Assembly (NCBI GenBank): GCA_029891385.1
Contig: CM057228.1
Location: forward strand, 25,758,809-25,822,808
Source: Erythroxylum novogranatense
Taxonomy: Eukaryota > Streptophyta > Magnoliopsida > Malpighiales > Erythroxylaceae
Direction of reading: 5' to 3'
DNA length: 64,000 nt
Below, one piece after another: positions 11,550 to 24,604 of the stretch. Positions within the stretch are counted from its first letter, which is position 1, and each line of letters starts with the position of its first letter. The notes under the pieces were generated by a model, which did no database searches, was not told where the DNA came from, and saw nothing but the letters and a program-made list of their open reading frames with translations. The translations under genes were made by a program, and so were the position numbers.

Positions 11550-13598
11550 ATTTTCTATGGCTGTTGTGCAGGCAAACAATTTGCTCGAGGATCAAAGCCA
11601 GATTGAGTCTGGACCCTTGAGCACTCTCGAGTCAGGTCCTTATGGTACATTTGTTGGGGTATATGATGGCCATGGAGGGCCAGAGACATCACGTTATATC
11701 TGTGATCATTTATTCCAGCATTTAAAGAGTAAGAGACCTAAAACCCTTCATGAGTTTGTGGAGTTTGGGGAAGCGATTGACTGGCTTTCTTCCCCATTGG
11801 AGAACTTTTAATTTACTTTGATGCCTGAAATTGTGTCTGTTCCAGTGGTCTTATTTGAAGTTAAATTAATGTCTATGAGCTGATGAATGGCTTTGTAGGG
11901 TTCACCACGGAGCAGCAGTCCATGTCTGTAGATGTTATACGGAAAGCATACCAAGCAACTGAGGAAGGTTTTCTCTCTCTTGTCACTAAACAGTGGCCTG
12001 TGAAGCCTCAAATTGCAGCTGTTGGATCTTGCTGTCTGGTGGGAGTCATCTGCGAGGGTATCCTTTATATAGCTAATCTTGGTGATTCAAGAGCTGTCCT
12101 TGGGAAGCTTGTCAATGCAACTGGTGAGGTTCTTGCTATCCAGTTGTCATCAGAGCATAATGTGTGCCTGGAATCAGTCAGACAGGAGATGCATTCTTTG
12201 CACCCAGATGACTCGCAGATTGTTGTTTTAAAGCATAATGTATGGCGGGTGAAGGGCCTGATACAGGTGATGTATCGTCTGAGTAGCTGCTGCAATTACG
12301 TTATTTCTGTATGATCATTTTTTAGCTTCCTGATTCTTTGCACAATAGTTTTCATGCTAGTATTTGTAATTTACTGCTGTATGAATTCCTTGAAACATTC
12401 TTCAATTGACTGACGATATGTACTGCTTGTGACGTTTGCCTTCTTCTAAAAAGACATATATGGTTAAAGTCTGGTATTCTGATTGCAATTATGCTAGAAT
12501 GGGTTAAAAAGACGGGATTCTCAGTATAAAAATGTGGATTTTGTTAATTATAAAAATTTAGCTGTTGTTTTATCTGTGTTGATATTGATCTTCAATGTGT
12601 GGTTCACTTGACTGATTTTGGCTATTATTTACACTATTTTGAATATTGAATAGCTTATAGGATGGTCCAAGTAGATAATGTTCTATTGTTCTGATTCACA
12701 TGACAGGTTTCCCGATCAATTGGTGATGTGTATCTTAAAAAGGCTGAATTCAACAGAGAGCCTTTGTATGCGAAATTCCGCCTCCGGGAACCTTTTAATA
12801 GGCCAATTTTGAGTGCAGATCCATCCATTTCAGCTCATGAACTACAACCTCATGATCAGTTTCTCATATGTGCTTCTGACGGGTTGTGGGAACATCTTAG
12901 TAATCAAGAAGCAGTTGATATAGTTCAAAATCACCCACACAATGTAAGCCATCTGTTTCAAAGCACAACTGCTGTTTTTGGTGTGATATTAGTCCAATAT
13001 TGCAGAAGTTCTGAGGTTGGACATTTTCTTGGAAACAGCTTTCATTGCTTTGTAAGAATTTGCCAGTTTTGTTCTAACATAAAATGACAAGAGAAGAAAG
13101 AGGTTGCAATTATTGCTTCATTATATTGACTGATACAAGTGTGCTGCAATTAACACAAGTAACCATCATTTTGTTTAATTTATCTTTTTCGTTCTGTTGT
13201 GTCATTTCTGGACTTGGTACTTGGTAAGAAATGTAAGAGCTTTGGTCCGCTTTGTGGAGTCCGATTGGGTGCTTGCTCTGCAGGGCAGATGTGAGGCAAA
13301 TATTGACTGTTGATCTATCTACTTTTCTGCATGCATGCAGGGAATTGCTCGCAGGCTTGTGAAAACTGCTTTGCAGGAAGCTGCCAAAAAAAGAGAAATG
13401 AGATATTCAGATTTGAAGAAAATTGACCGTGGGGTCCGTCGGCATTTCCATGATGACATCACGGTCATAGTTGTATTTCTTGATTCGAATCTTGTGAGCA
13501 GAGCCAGTACATGCAGAGGTCCTTTGGTATCTGTTAAACGGGGTGGAGTACGCTTCCCTGGAAAAACTCTGGCAGCAACTAATCAAACTGTAGCTTGA
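11413..13598 (+). CDS. Protein phosphatase 2C, clade D
   Basis: Exons 11413-11728, 11899-12266, 12707-12943 and 13341-13598 (GT-AG) total 1179 nt, coding 392 aa. It is a Mg/Mn-dependent Ser/Thr phosphatase. The metal-binding motifs are all present: YDGHGG (Asp about 85), GDSRAV (Asp about 168), ASDGLW (Asp about 286) and HDDITV (Asp 345-346). The N-terminus (MLSRLM-x-FLRACW) and the tract [12 protein letters not shown] identify clade D, close to At5g66080, At3g51370 and At4g38520. Clade D PP2Cs dephosphorylate the penultimate Thr of plasma-membrane H+-ATPases and are inhibited by SAUR proteins in auxin-driven growth, so that is the likely role. The gene looks intact. Alternative starts upstream are excluded by an in-frame TGA at 11407-11409. 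Confidence 0.95.
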
Positions 13599-14199
13599 TA
13601 TTGTTGTACAATATGCAGGATCTTCTCAAGAATTTCCATCGTGCTATTGAATATAAGGGAGGAGAAGATTCTTTTAACGTACAATGTTACACACTTTAAC
13701 TGGGAATATGTATCTTCTGTAGTTTCTGTACGCATGCAAGTGATAAGAGAAGGAAAGAATGAGGGGAAATGCAATGCAAAGATCTTCTTGGTTTATCATT
13801 TTGGCTTTATCTTCCCCTACTCATTTAGGTTCCTGCAAATTTTTTATGTCAAATGAGCACCCCAAATGCTTTGATTTAACTGACGAAAGTTCTAACAGAG
13901 CCACTGCTGTTTTGGCATTCTGCAATGCAACTTCTGGGGGAGTCACCGGTACTTTTGATTCAATCTCTTTAAATGCTGCTATGTAGTAGTAGGTACGAGG
14001 GAAGGATGGTTTATAATTTGGAAATAGGACGCTGACCTTGTGCCAAATCTTTATTTTATTCTAAAAGTGAAGCTCTGAGTGAGAGTTCCGTTTCTTTGCT
14101 GTCATTTTCGTGTTTTCCTTATGCTGTTTTCTTCACAGCTGTAGCCACTCCTGGAGAAAGGGAAAAGTTGCAATCACAAAACAGATAGAAAAACAAATA
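13599..14199. other. 3' flank of the PP2C gene
   Basis: Holds the 3' UTR. Short frames such as 13759-13986 show no family resemblance or splice support. No other gene was seen before hAT-like terminal sequence begins near 14,200. Confidence 0.4.
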
Positions 14200-14647
14200 T
14201 CTGTGTCTTTACACGAACTGGACTGGTATTTGCATCAATATTGACGAGTTTGTACTGTACGGTATGGGGACTGTAATGGACTGTATCGGCTGAAAATTGG
14301 TGTAGTATCGAGTCATCCGTACTGTAATTTGGCACTGGATGGTATCGATTTGTCAATTACCGGATTAAATTGCAAATTTAAAAACGTAATGATTACGTTG
14401 AAATTTTGAAAAATTTTAGTTTTACGTGACTTTGCTCTCAGCCCCCAGCCCCATCTATCGTTATCACCGGCGTCTCGCTCAGTCTCATCTCACTTCTCGT
14501 ACTCTCAACCCTCAGCTCTCAACGTCTTAGCCATTAGCCCGTCGCACTAGTCAGATCCCAATCGTCAGCTCATTGCACCCACCCATTGACGCCATAACAC
14601 CTGCACCATCGCACCCGCACAATCACAACTGCACCCATCACCTGCTG

Positions 14648-14837
14648 TATTAGGAATTATTCTTGCCTACAGTTTAGCCAAAATATGTGGATAGCTGTAA
14701 TTGAGAATAGCTGGTCTTTTAAGCATAGAACAAGCAATGATTGACTCTTGTAGATATGTATATAATATTGTACAATCACTGCATAAAATATGTAATCATT
14801 TTAAGTCTTTTTTTTCCAGTATTTCGATTTATTTACA
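14648..14837 (+). repeat. 5' LTR of the copia element
   Basis: Matches 19,277-19,465 over its whole length with scattered substitutions and small indels. Its end, TTTACA, is followed directly by the primer binding site. Confidence 0.92.
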
Positions 14838-14850
14838 TGGTATCAGAGCA
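14838..14850 (+). other. Primer binding site (tRNA-iMet)
   Basis: TGGTATCAGAGCA abuts the 5' LTR. It is complementary to the 3' end of plant initiator methionine tRNA, the standard copia primer. Confidence 0.93.
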
Positions 14851-14894
14851 CTATTCTGTCTTGAAAAATATTCGGTCTTCATTCTCCTTCGACA

Positions 14895-17800
14895 ATGTCA
14901 ACTGAAGGCCAATCTTTATCAAACAAAGCTCTTGTGAAACTCAATAGTGATCCACCAAGTTCATACCATGTTCATCCTTCAGACCAACCTGGACACATGC
15001 TTTTCCCAATCAAATTAAACGGTGCCAATTATCAATCATGGAGCAAATCCATGGTTTACGCCCTCACAACAAAAAACAAAATTGGCTTCATCGATGGCTC
15101 GATTGAGCCTCCATCACAAATAGAAGAGCCGACAAAATTTGCCTTGTGGAATCAATGCAATAGCATGATTCTATCATGGCTGACACACTCGGTGGAATCA
15201 GACTTAGTAGAAGGAATGGTCCACGCAAAAATTGTCAAACAATTCTGGGAAGATCTCCGTGATCAGTTCTCACAAAAGAATGCTCCGGCGATTTTTCAGA
15301 TTCAAAAGAACATAGCTACCATCTCTCAAGGTAATATGTCTATTTCATCATATTTCACAAAAATTAAGGCTCTTTAGGATGAGTTGGAGACACATCGCGC
15401 GCTTCCGACTTGTAACCAGATAAAGGCACACCGTGACCAAAGAGAAGAAGACAGATTGATGCAATTTCTCATGGGTCTCAATGAGACTTACAAGCTAGTT
15501 CGCACCAATATACTCATGATATCTCCACTACCCAATGTTCGTCAAGCCTACTATCTTGTTCTTCAAGAAGAAACTCAACGTCAAATGACATCTGAAACCA
15601 CCGAGAATTTCTCCATCGCTGCTGCAATACGAGGTCGAGCAAATAACAATTCGAAGGCCTCCAAAGACAAATATTGTGAACATTGCACCAGATCAGGTCA
15701 CACAGTTAAAAAGTGTCGTACTTTGAAATTTCACCACAAATTTTGTGACAAAAAGGACCACACTGAGGATAGATGCAGGATTAAGAATGGAACATGGGTT
15801 CCCAACAATCAGGGAGTTCAGAACAATCGTCATCATCAACAACAACGTGGTCCTAAAGGGAATGGACACAATTTTTCTCTAGCTGCTAATGCTGTAGATT
15901 CATCTCAACTGGCACAAGAGGGAGACGATAACTCCAACAGATTAGTACAAGGTTTTTCAACCGAGTGGCTTCAACAACTCGCCAAGGCTATTTCCATGAT
16001 GAATCAAAACTCTAAACCTGGTAACAATGACATATATGCAAATGCTACAGGTCTGTCTATGTTCCCTAATGTTTTAATCAATTCTGCATTCACAAAGCCT
16101 TGGATCTTAGATAGTGAAGCCACTAACCACATTACATCTGATCCAAATCTACTTACCCACACAAAATCCCCAGCAGTTTCCTTAGTTAATTTACCCACTG
16201 GTTCCACCGCACCAATCACCACCACTGGTACAGTTTCTTTTAACCATGACATAACACTTAACAACGTTTTGTGTGTCCTGTCTTTCCACCTCAATCTCAT
16301 GTCTGCTAACAAATTAAATATTGCCTTAAACTGTTGCGTTACCTTTTTTCCACATGGTTGTATTTTGCAAGACTTAGCTACGGGGAGGATGATTGGCTCG
16401 GGTGAACAACGCGGTGATTTGTATTACATGTCTCCACTAATACTGACTCCAAAGACCTTTCAGATGTCTAAAATTCCAGATTTGTGGCATTTGCGTCTCG
16501 GCCACCCATCACGTTCACGCCTTAAATTGCTTTCTTCTTTGCTTCCATCTAATAGTGTCTCTTTCCACAATAATTGTATTGTTTGTCCCATGGCAAAACA
16601 AACAAGATTGCCTTTTCCTACTAGTTCAATATCAACTCATAGTCCATTTGAATTGTTGCATTGTGACATATGGGATCCTCATAAAGTTCCAAGTTCCAAC
16701 ACACTTAGGGGCACGGTATTTCTTAACCACTGTAGATGATTTCACTCGATGCATATGGGTGTTTCTCATGCAACACAAATCTGAAACACAAACTTTATTG
16801 CAATCATTCATTACATTTGCACATAAGCAATTTCATGCGAATGTTAAATCTGTACGAGTTGATAATGGGTCTTAATTTCTTTCCATGCGCAACTATTTTC
16901 AATCTCATGGCATTGAATATCAACGCACTTGTGTTTATACTCCACAACAAAATGGAGTAGTTGAACGCAAACATCGTCATATTCTCACAGTTGCACGTGC
17001 ATTGATTTATCATTCACACTTACCTCTAACCTTTTGGGGAGAATGTGTCCAAATAACGGTGTACCTTATAAACCTTATTCCCTCACCTGTCTTGTCAAAT
17101 AAATCCCCTTTCAAGGTGCTCTATCACAAGCCACCATCACTCACTCATTTAAGAGTTTTTGGTTGGTTGTGTTATGCCACAGTAGTTCATCCCACACACA
17201 AATTTGAACCTCGCGCCAAAAGATGTGTCTTTGTAGGATATCCCACCAATCAAAAGGGTTACAAACTCTATGACTTAATTTTCAAAAATTTTCTTGTCAG
17301 TAGGGATGTTACATTTCATGAAGATACTTTCCCTTTCTCGCAACATCCCATTCCACAAACCACTGAGTCTGTGCCAAACCTGGCCATCAATATACCATCA
17401 CCTTTTTTTCCTCTACATCCAGCTAAGTCTACCACACCTGTTGAGACAACATCTTCACATGAACCTAAAGTTGAATCTTCTTCTTCTTCTTCATTTGAAC
17501 CTATGCTTAACCAATATGATCGTTGCCCATCTCCACCTACGCCTTTGCGCAGATCCATTCGTCCTAAGTTCACTTTGGTATGGCATGATGACTACGATGT
17601 TGAAACCCCAGCCACTTATTTGACCTCGGGCTCAAGTCCATCGCAAGGTACAAGGTATCCTCTCTCACACTTTTTTATCTTATTCTAGTTTTTCTTCCTC
17701 TCATCATGCTTTCCTAGCTAACATTACAGCTCACAAAGAACCCACTTCATAAGCTCAAGCTATCATGGATCCGAATTGGGTAGAGGCTATGAATGCAGAA

Positions 17801-19269
17801 CTGGTCGCATTAGAACAAAATCATACATGGAGTTTGGTTCCCCTTCCCCCTGGTCACAAACCCATCGGCTGCAAATGGGTTTACAAAATTAAATATAACT
17901 CTGATGGAAACATTGAGCGATATAAGGCACGCCTCGTCGCCAAAGGCTATACACAGGTTGAAGGGGATTATAGTGAAACATTTTCTCCTACTACAAAACT
18001 CACCACCCTTAGGTGCCTCCTCACGGTTGTTGCTGCAAGAATTGGATCACTCATCAGCTAGACATGCAAAATGCTTTCCTTCATGGGGATTTACATGAAA
18101 CTGTATAAATGCAACCTTTCCAGGACTTCGCCAACAGGGGGAGAAAATTGTGTGTCGATTCAACAAATCGCTTCATGGTTTAAAGCAGGCTTCAAAGAAT
18201 TGGTTTTCCACATTCTCAGATACCATTCAACAGGCCAGTTATCAACAGTCCAAAGCAGACTACTCCGTCTTCACAAAGGCACACGATACTTCATTCACTG
18301 CTATACTCATTTATGTAGATGATATTCTCCTAACAGGCAATGATCCCAGTGAAATACGATCTCTCAAGGAACGTCTACTCACGCGCTTTCGCATCGAGGA
18401 TCTAGGAGACTTGAAAGACTTCTTGGGAATTGAGTTTTCCCAATCAAAAAAATGGGATTTTTATGTCTCAAAAGAAATATGCACTAGATATTTTGGAGGA
18501 TACAGGACTTACAGGTGCTCGTCCGGAGAAATTTCCGATGGAGCAGAACTTAAAATTAACACCCACAGATGGGGCTTTGCTAAACGATCCAACTAAGTAT
18601 AGAAGACTTGTTGGAAGGTTAATCTACCTTACTGTCACAAGGCCTGATATTGTTTACTCAGTTCAGAAGTTGAGCCAATTTATGCAACAACCACATAATC
18701 CACGTTGGGATGCTGCAATCTGAGTTCTTAAATACATCAAAGGAACTCCAGGCCAAGGTTTACTCTTGTCTTCAAGCAAAAATCTCTCATTAAATGTGTT
18801 TTGTGATTCTGATTGGGGTGGATGTCGTACCACGAGAAGATCAGTGACCGGATATTGTATCTTTCTTGGAAATTCACTCATATAATAGAAATCTAAGAAA
18901 CAAACAAATGTTTCTCGATCATCAGCATAAGTCGAGTATCGAGCCATGGCAAACACTTGCTTAGAGCTAACTTGGCTAAATTACATTCTTCAAGATTTGA
19001 AAGTGTCATTGACAGCCCCTGCACCTCTATATTGTGATAATCAGGCAGCCTTACATATTACAACTAATCTTGTGTTTCATGAACGTACGAAGTACATTAA
19101 AATAGGCTACCACATTGTTCAAGTAAAGTTGCAATCAGGGATGATCAGTCCATCATATGTACCAACATGTCACCAACTAGCTGATATATTCATAAAAGCT
19201 CAGGGAAAGGATCAATTTACAATGTTGCGCGACAAGTTGGGACTTCATAACATTCACTCACCAACTTGA
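14895..19269 (+). pseudogene. Copia gag-pol polyprotein, many stops and frameshifts
   Basis: The order is: Gag from the ATG at 14,895, with a zinc knuckle (C-x2-C-x4-H-x4-C) near 15,677; protease near 16,105, where the active-site DSGAT motif reads DSEAT; the HLRLGHPS pre-integrase motif and integrase core to about 17,250; reverse transcriptase from 17,765 with YVDD near 18,315; and RNase H to 19,269. It is broken by an in-frame TAG at 15,375-15,377 (expected Trp), a frameshift near 16,690, a stop at 16,873, shifts near 18,050 and 18,490, and several stops between 18,720 and 18,930. It cannot encode an active polyprotein. The motif order and decay pattern are seen directly; inactivity is inferred. 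Confidence 0.93.
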
Positions 19270-19276
19270 GGGGGAG
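19265..19276 (+). other. Polypurine tract
   Basis: CTTGAGGGGGAG sits immediately before the 3' LTR, where plus-strand priming is expected in copia elements. Confidence 0.85.
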
Positions 19277-19465
19277 CATTAGTAATTATTCTTGCCTATA
19301 GTTTAGCCAAAACATGTGGATAGCTGTAATTAAGAATAGCTAGTCTTTAGGCATAGAACAAGCAATGATTGACTCTTGTAGATCTGTATATAATATTGTA
19401 CAATCGCTGCATAAAATATGTAGCCATTTCAAGTCAATTTTCTTCAGTATTTCGATTTCTTTACA
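19277..19465 (+). repeat. 3' LTR of the copia element
   Basis: Partner of 14,648-14,837. It is followed by the TGCTG target duplication. Confidence 0.92.
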
Positions 19466-19984
19466 TGCTGACCGCTCGAGCACACATATCAATCACCCGC
19501 ATTGCACCTGCATTGCAGTCCACACGCACCTGCATTGAACCTACATTGCACCCACACACAAACCCGTTACTGCACCTACTGACCAGCGCCACTACACTTT
19601 AATCCACGTATAGACATGCAGACCCGTTGACCCAACTGAGCTAGTCCAAGGACTGAGTAAAGGTTACAAAAAATTGTGTATTTATGTGTTGCAATGATTC
19701 AGTGAAGGTTGCAAAATTTTGTTTATTTACATTTTGAAACCTTTATGTCTCAGAGATATTTCACTGGAAGTTGCAAAAATTTGCAACAAATTTTGTAGAA
19801 TTGTAGATTATGGAATTATGGAATATGGATATTGAACTATTGAATTGTGTTGATTGTTGATTTGAATATTGAATTGTGTATTGGTGTTATGATGAATACA
19901 GAATACAGATAAATGAATATTGAATTGTGAATTTATGATAAATTGTGTATTTGTGTCTTGTAACTTTGTGTTGCGTAGTAATTT

Positions 19985-20780
19985 TATATGTTGAATTGTT
20001 AGCTCTTGGTAAATTATGTTGGATGAAATTGAATTGTGTAATGTATCATGTATGTTGGTTCTTGATTAAGGAATTAATTTGAGTAAGAAACTAAGAATGT
20101 TGATTAAAATTGGTGAATAAAAGATTGTTAAATTAAGGTTGGGAATTAGTATTTTAGTAACATGTTGATTACAATTAGTTAAGGAAACAAAATAATGATA
20201 AGCATTATAAATTGAATTGTATAAGCAAATAAAATATATCGGTTTATAGTTGAATTATATTATTATATAAAATAGGTTGTAAACTTATAGTAGTGAGTTG
20301 TGGTGAATAGTTTGTAGTTGTGAGTGTATGTCTTTATAGTTGAATTATGTAATCATACAAAATAAGTTATATAAGATGTATATGTGTAATTGTATATGTT
20401 GAATTGTTGGTTTTGGTAAACTGTATAGGATAAAATTGAATTGTGCTATATATGTTGACTCTTGACTATGGAGTTAATTTGAGAAAAAATAAGAAAGTTT
20501 ATTAAAATTAGTGAATAAAAGATTGTTAAATTAAAGTTGGGAATTAAGATTTTAGTAACAATATTGATTAAAATTAGTTATATTGATAAGCATTATAAAT
20601 TGAATTATACAAGCAAACAAAATAGATTAGTTTATAGTTGAATTATGTGATTAAATAAAATAGGTTGTAAACTTATAGCTATCGATTATGATTGAAATTT
20701 AATGGGCTATAATTGTGAGTGTATGTCTTTATGGTTGAATTGTTTAATTATACAAAATGAGTTATATAAGATGTATATGC
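19985..20780 (+). repeat. Tandem duplication, about 398-bp unit, in hAT-A
   Basis: Two diverged copies occupy about 19,985-20,385 and 20,394-20,780. An anchor, GATTGTTAAATTAA, occurs at 20,123 and 20,521, 398 bp apart. Many other words line up in the same order (ATATGTTGAATTGTT, AGCATTATAAATTGAATT, GTTATATAAGATGTATATG). The repeat is AT-rich and non-coding, lying between the copia insertion and the hAT-A transposase start. The surrounding stretch 19,471-20,900 holds no gene. Confidence 0.8.
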
Positions 20781-20904
20781 TTTTATGTTAATTTTGAGTT
20801 AAACATTGCATTTTTTATAATAGTGATAATGATATTAAGTGTTCTTTATTTTAATATGAAGTTATTAATTTAATTTTGACATATATTATGTATTTTATAG
20901 ATAA

Positions 20905-22881
20905 ATGGAGGATAGTTCAAGTACTCATGATAATTCATTCTATTTAGGTATAGGAAGAATTAACTCGGGCTTATGCTAAATTGGTTCTTTGAATGAAGAA
21001 TCATATTATTTGTTTGTATTACAACATGCATTTGAAAGGCGAGAATCACCAGATTGAAGAAGGATTTAGTTGGAGTCAAAGTTGATGTGAAGCCTTATAA
21101 AAAAAGTAAATCATGATGTAAAATGACAAATAAAGACTTTGTTTGAAGAATATCATTAGCATGAGAAAGATAGAAGACAAAGATTGAACAAAGAAATTGA
21201 TAGTGAAATTTCTATTATTGGTAGTCAAGATGAAAGTGGTGGATGTTGAAGGTGGTAGTATTCTTACCTAATAAGAAGGAAATGTTGCACTTGATGTTAA
21301 GAAAAGAAAAACACAAGTATTTAATTATTTTTACATCACGATCAACTCCTAGAGCTTAGCCTTCAATTCGTAGTGCCTTACAATCTAGAGAAGCGGTTTA
21401 TAATATAGACATGGCAATGGTTAAATGATGGTATGATTCAGATATAACATTTAAAGCTGCTCAATCTTATTATTATCAACCTATGGTGGATGTTATTGCC
21501 TCCTACGATCCAAGATACAAAGCTCCTTCAATTGATGACAATAGGGGTAAACTTCTGAGCAGCATTATTTATGAAAGTAAAAAGTTATTTGGATGAAAGA
21601 AGAATGACTTGGGCTACATATGAGTGTTCACTCATATGTGATGGTTGAACAAATAGAAAGCATGAGTCTATTATTAATTTTTTTAGTTTATTCATCAAAA
21701 AGGACAATGTGTTTGAATTATATGCATCCATCTAACTTTACTTTTGTTTCAAATATTTGATGAAGTTATAAATGAAGTTGGGACAAAAAATATTATTCAA
21801 TTTATTGTTAACAATGACTATGTTTATAAAGTTACTGGAAAAAGATTACAAAGCAGTATAATTCTTTTTATTGGAATCTTTATGTTGTACATTACATTGA
21901 CCAGATGTTGAAAAACTATAAGAGATACTAGGTATTTTTCTATTGATGAGACTGTGTAGAAAGTAGAAAAAGATGACCAAGTTCATCTACAATCGTGTAT
22001 AGGTCTTGATTTTAATGCAAAAGGATTTCATAAATAATAAGAATTTGTGTCTTCCTATTATTGCAAGATATGTAACTAATTTCTTATCACTTTAGTGTTT
22101 TATTCAAATGAAGGAGTTAGAAAAAAATGTTTACAAGTAATAAATAAGTTGTACCTCAGGATGCTAGGTATAATGTTAGATTGAAGATTTTTAAAATTAT
22201 ACTTTGAAGATAATAAATTTTATTCCCAATGTTAATTTCCCATTAAAAATTTGTAAGCCTTTAATGACAATACTTCATCTGACTGGTAATGATAAGAAGG
22301 TAACAATGAGTTATTTTTATAATATCATGAAAAGGGTGAAGGAAGTACTTAAGGCTAATATAAAAAATAAACCTTTTTTTTGTATACACCTTATCTTGCA
22401 ATCATCAATAAGAGATTTAAAAAATTCTTTTGTTTGCATTTGGGACATTTTTTATTTTTAGTGCCTTTATCAGATCAAATTTTACAAAGAAAGCTAAAAG
22501 TACTAGGAGAATGTTATTAACTATTTAAACAATAGTTATCTATAAGATGATATAAGATTTCCTAAGCTCACAAATGGAGATTTATAAGGATGCTTCTAGT
22601 GATTTTGGGATTCCAAATGCTATTTGTCAAAAAGATAAACTTAATCGAGGCATATATTTTTCACTTTTGTTACTTATTGAAAATTAATGATTACTTTATT
22701 TTATTTATATTGTTACTTGTGTTATGTTGTAGTTATTTGATGAGACCAATTTAGAAATGGTATTTCAAAATTATAAAGGTTTGCAATTCAAATTCCGAGT
22801 CAGTGTGTGAGTACAATAAGGTATGAAAAGATTTGAAACACATTTGAATTCATCTATTCTAGGAAAAACAATAGGTTGAAG
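20905..22881 (+). pseudogene. hAT-A transposase, N-terminal and central part
   Basis: Same order as the better preserved copy at 28,261: an ATG at 20,906, a BED zinc-finger remnant, the tract YYYQPMVDVIASYDPRYKAPS around 21,470, then the DUF659 W-motif region near 21,640 and weak matches up to 22,870. Stops and shifts occur every few dozen codons. At 22,881 the reading is cut by insertion of hAT-B and continues at 34,968. Confidence 0.8.
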
Positions 22882-24604
22882 TAAGTTTTTAGGATCCGTA
22901 TCATACCGGTTAGAACATACCGCAACGTCGGACACCAGTGGTTGGATCTCAACCTCGATACTGGCCAGATTTTTCCATTGGGTACTAGTCGGTACCCAAC
23001 ATATTGAAAAATTTTGGGTCATTTTGCAACTTTTAAAAACTCGAAGGAATAATTTGCAAATAAAAAATTTTTAACCTAAAATCTACCCACCCCCGACCCC
23101 GACTGCTACCACTGCCCCTCTTCTCTCTAACTCTCACCCTCTCTCTCTCACTCTCTCGCTCTCACCGTCTCTCTTGCCAACGTCTGGATCATCTCACCGC
23201 CGCCGATGCTTGCTTGTTGTCTTCTCCGATTCTCCTCCTCGCCCCGGTTCTCCTCCTCGCCTCATCGTGTAGATTTGGGTTTGCGAAGTCCGTACCTCTC
23301 CACCTCGTCGCACCAGTCACCACCGTAAGTCCACACCACCATCGACCCTCTGACGCTCATAGGTGGACTGCTAGACCTGGACAACTAACAACCTGAAAAC
23401 CCGAAGCCCCAACCTGAATAGTGAAGAGAAGACTCGATTCACCCGACAGTTAAAATATTTTTTGGGTGTGTTGATACTTGATTTTGTTGGTTGATGAGTT
23501 GATAATGTTCTCTTCTTGGTGTTTCCAAAAATTACTGGTAAACATTGCAATGTTGTTTTTGTGTTGTGGATTGGATTAGATTTGCCAATTTTGATTTGTG
23601 TATTAGTGTTGATGAATATGCTGTCGGTGGGTGGAAGATTGGATTTAGAGGTTGAACTGTTGAAGAATTTGGTGTTGGCGGAGTCACGATTTTGGAATGG
23701 ATTAATTAGTGAATATTAATTGTTTTGTTTTGAAATTGTTTTGGAAATTAGAATGAGGATTGGTTTGAACATTTTTGGAATGGAATTTTTTAAGTTAATA
23801 ATTAGAAATTGTTGGATTGAAGAATATCGTGGGTAAGTAACTTATGTTATTTTGTTATGAATTTTAATATGAAAATTAGAATTGGGATTGAAAATAGAAT
23901 TGTAAAATAGGTTTTGTATGTAATTAATTAATTATGTATTATGCAAAATTGTTAAAACTTAAAATTGAAAGTTGATAATTAACATTTAAACCTAAATTTC
24001 AAATTAATAATCAAATGTGAAATTAATAATCAAATGTAAAATTGATAATTAAATGTGAAATTGTAAAATTGATAACAAAATTTTGTAAAATTGTAAAACC
24101 TTAAATCATTAATTGATATTTGATATATTGTTAATATTTGTAAAATGGTAATTTATTTTTAATATTTGGTATTGAATTTACTCATTTAGGAAAAAATTTG
24201 TTTGAGCATAAAGAAGTGATGTAATGAATGTTTGTTATCAAATTGTGAATATGTTGTAAACTTGTAGATTTTAATTATTTATACTTACATTTATTAATGT
24301 CAATTAAAATTGTAAAAGCAACATATATATTTAAGAATGAAATATGAAATGGTGTATATAATATTATGGTTTGTTAAAATGAAAAGAAAATCAAAGGTTT
24401 AAATAAGGAGAAAATTTTCAAAAATTTATATTATTCAACTTGATCTCATGTTATTAATAAATCTTTGAACTTAATGATTGTGTTATGAATATATGTGTAT
24501 GAACAATTGTATAAGATATGTCATGCATTATTTGCCAATTATGTAAATCATATCATACCCTTCAACTTGATCATTATTTTTCAAACTTTGAATTGAAATT
24601 GTTG

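Larger units (their letters stand above)
14648..19465 (+). mobile_element. Ty1/copia LTR retrotransposon, degraded
   Basis: A 190-bp 5' LTR (14,648-14,837) and a 189-bp 3' LTR (19,277-19,465) flank a gag-pol remnant. A perfect 5-bp target duplication TGCTG lies at 14,643-14,647 and 19,466-19,470. The integrase-before-RT order is that of Ty1/copia. The two LTRs differ at many sites, so the insertion is not recent. Both LTRs end in TTTACA, but their 5' ends read TATTAG and CATTAG rather than the usual TG. Confidence 0.93.

Noticed and set aside
13759..13986. 75-codon frame after the PP2C gene
   Set aside because: Lies in the likely 3' UTR, with no conserved motif and no splice support.
23214..23396. 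Frame with a leucine-rich start resembling a signal peptide
   Set aside because: It lies in the CT-rich non-coding left end of hAT-B; its hydrophobicity comes from CT repeats.
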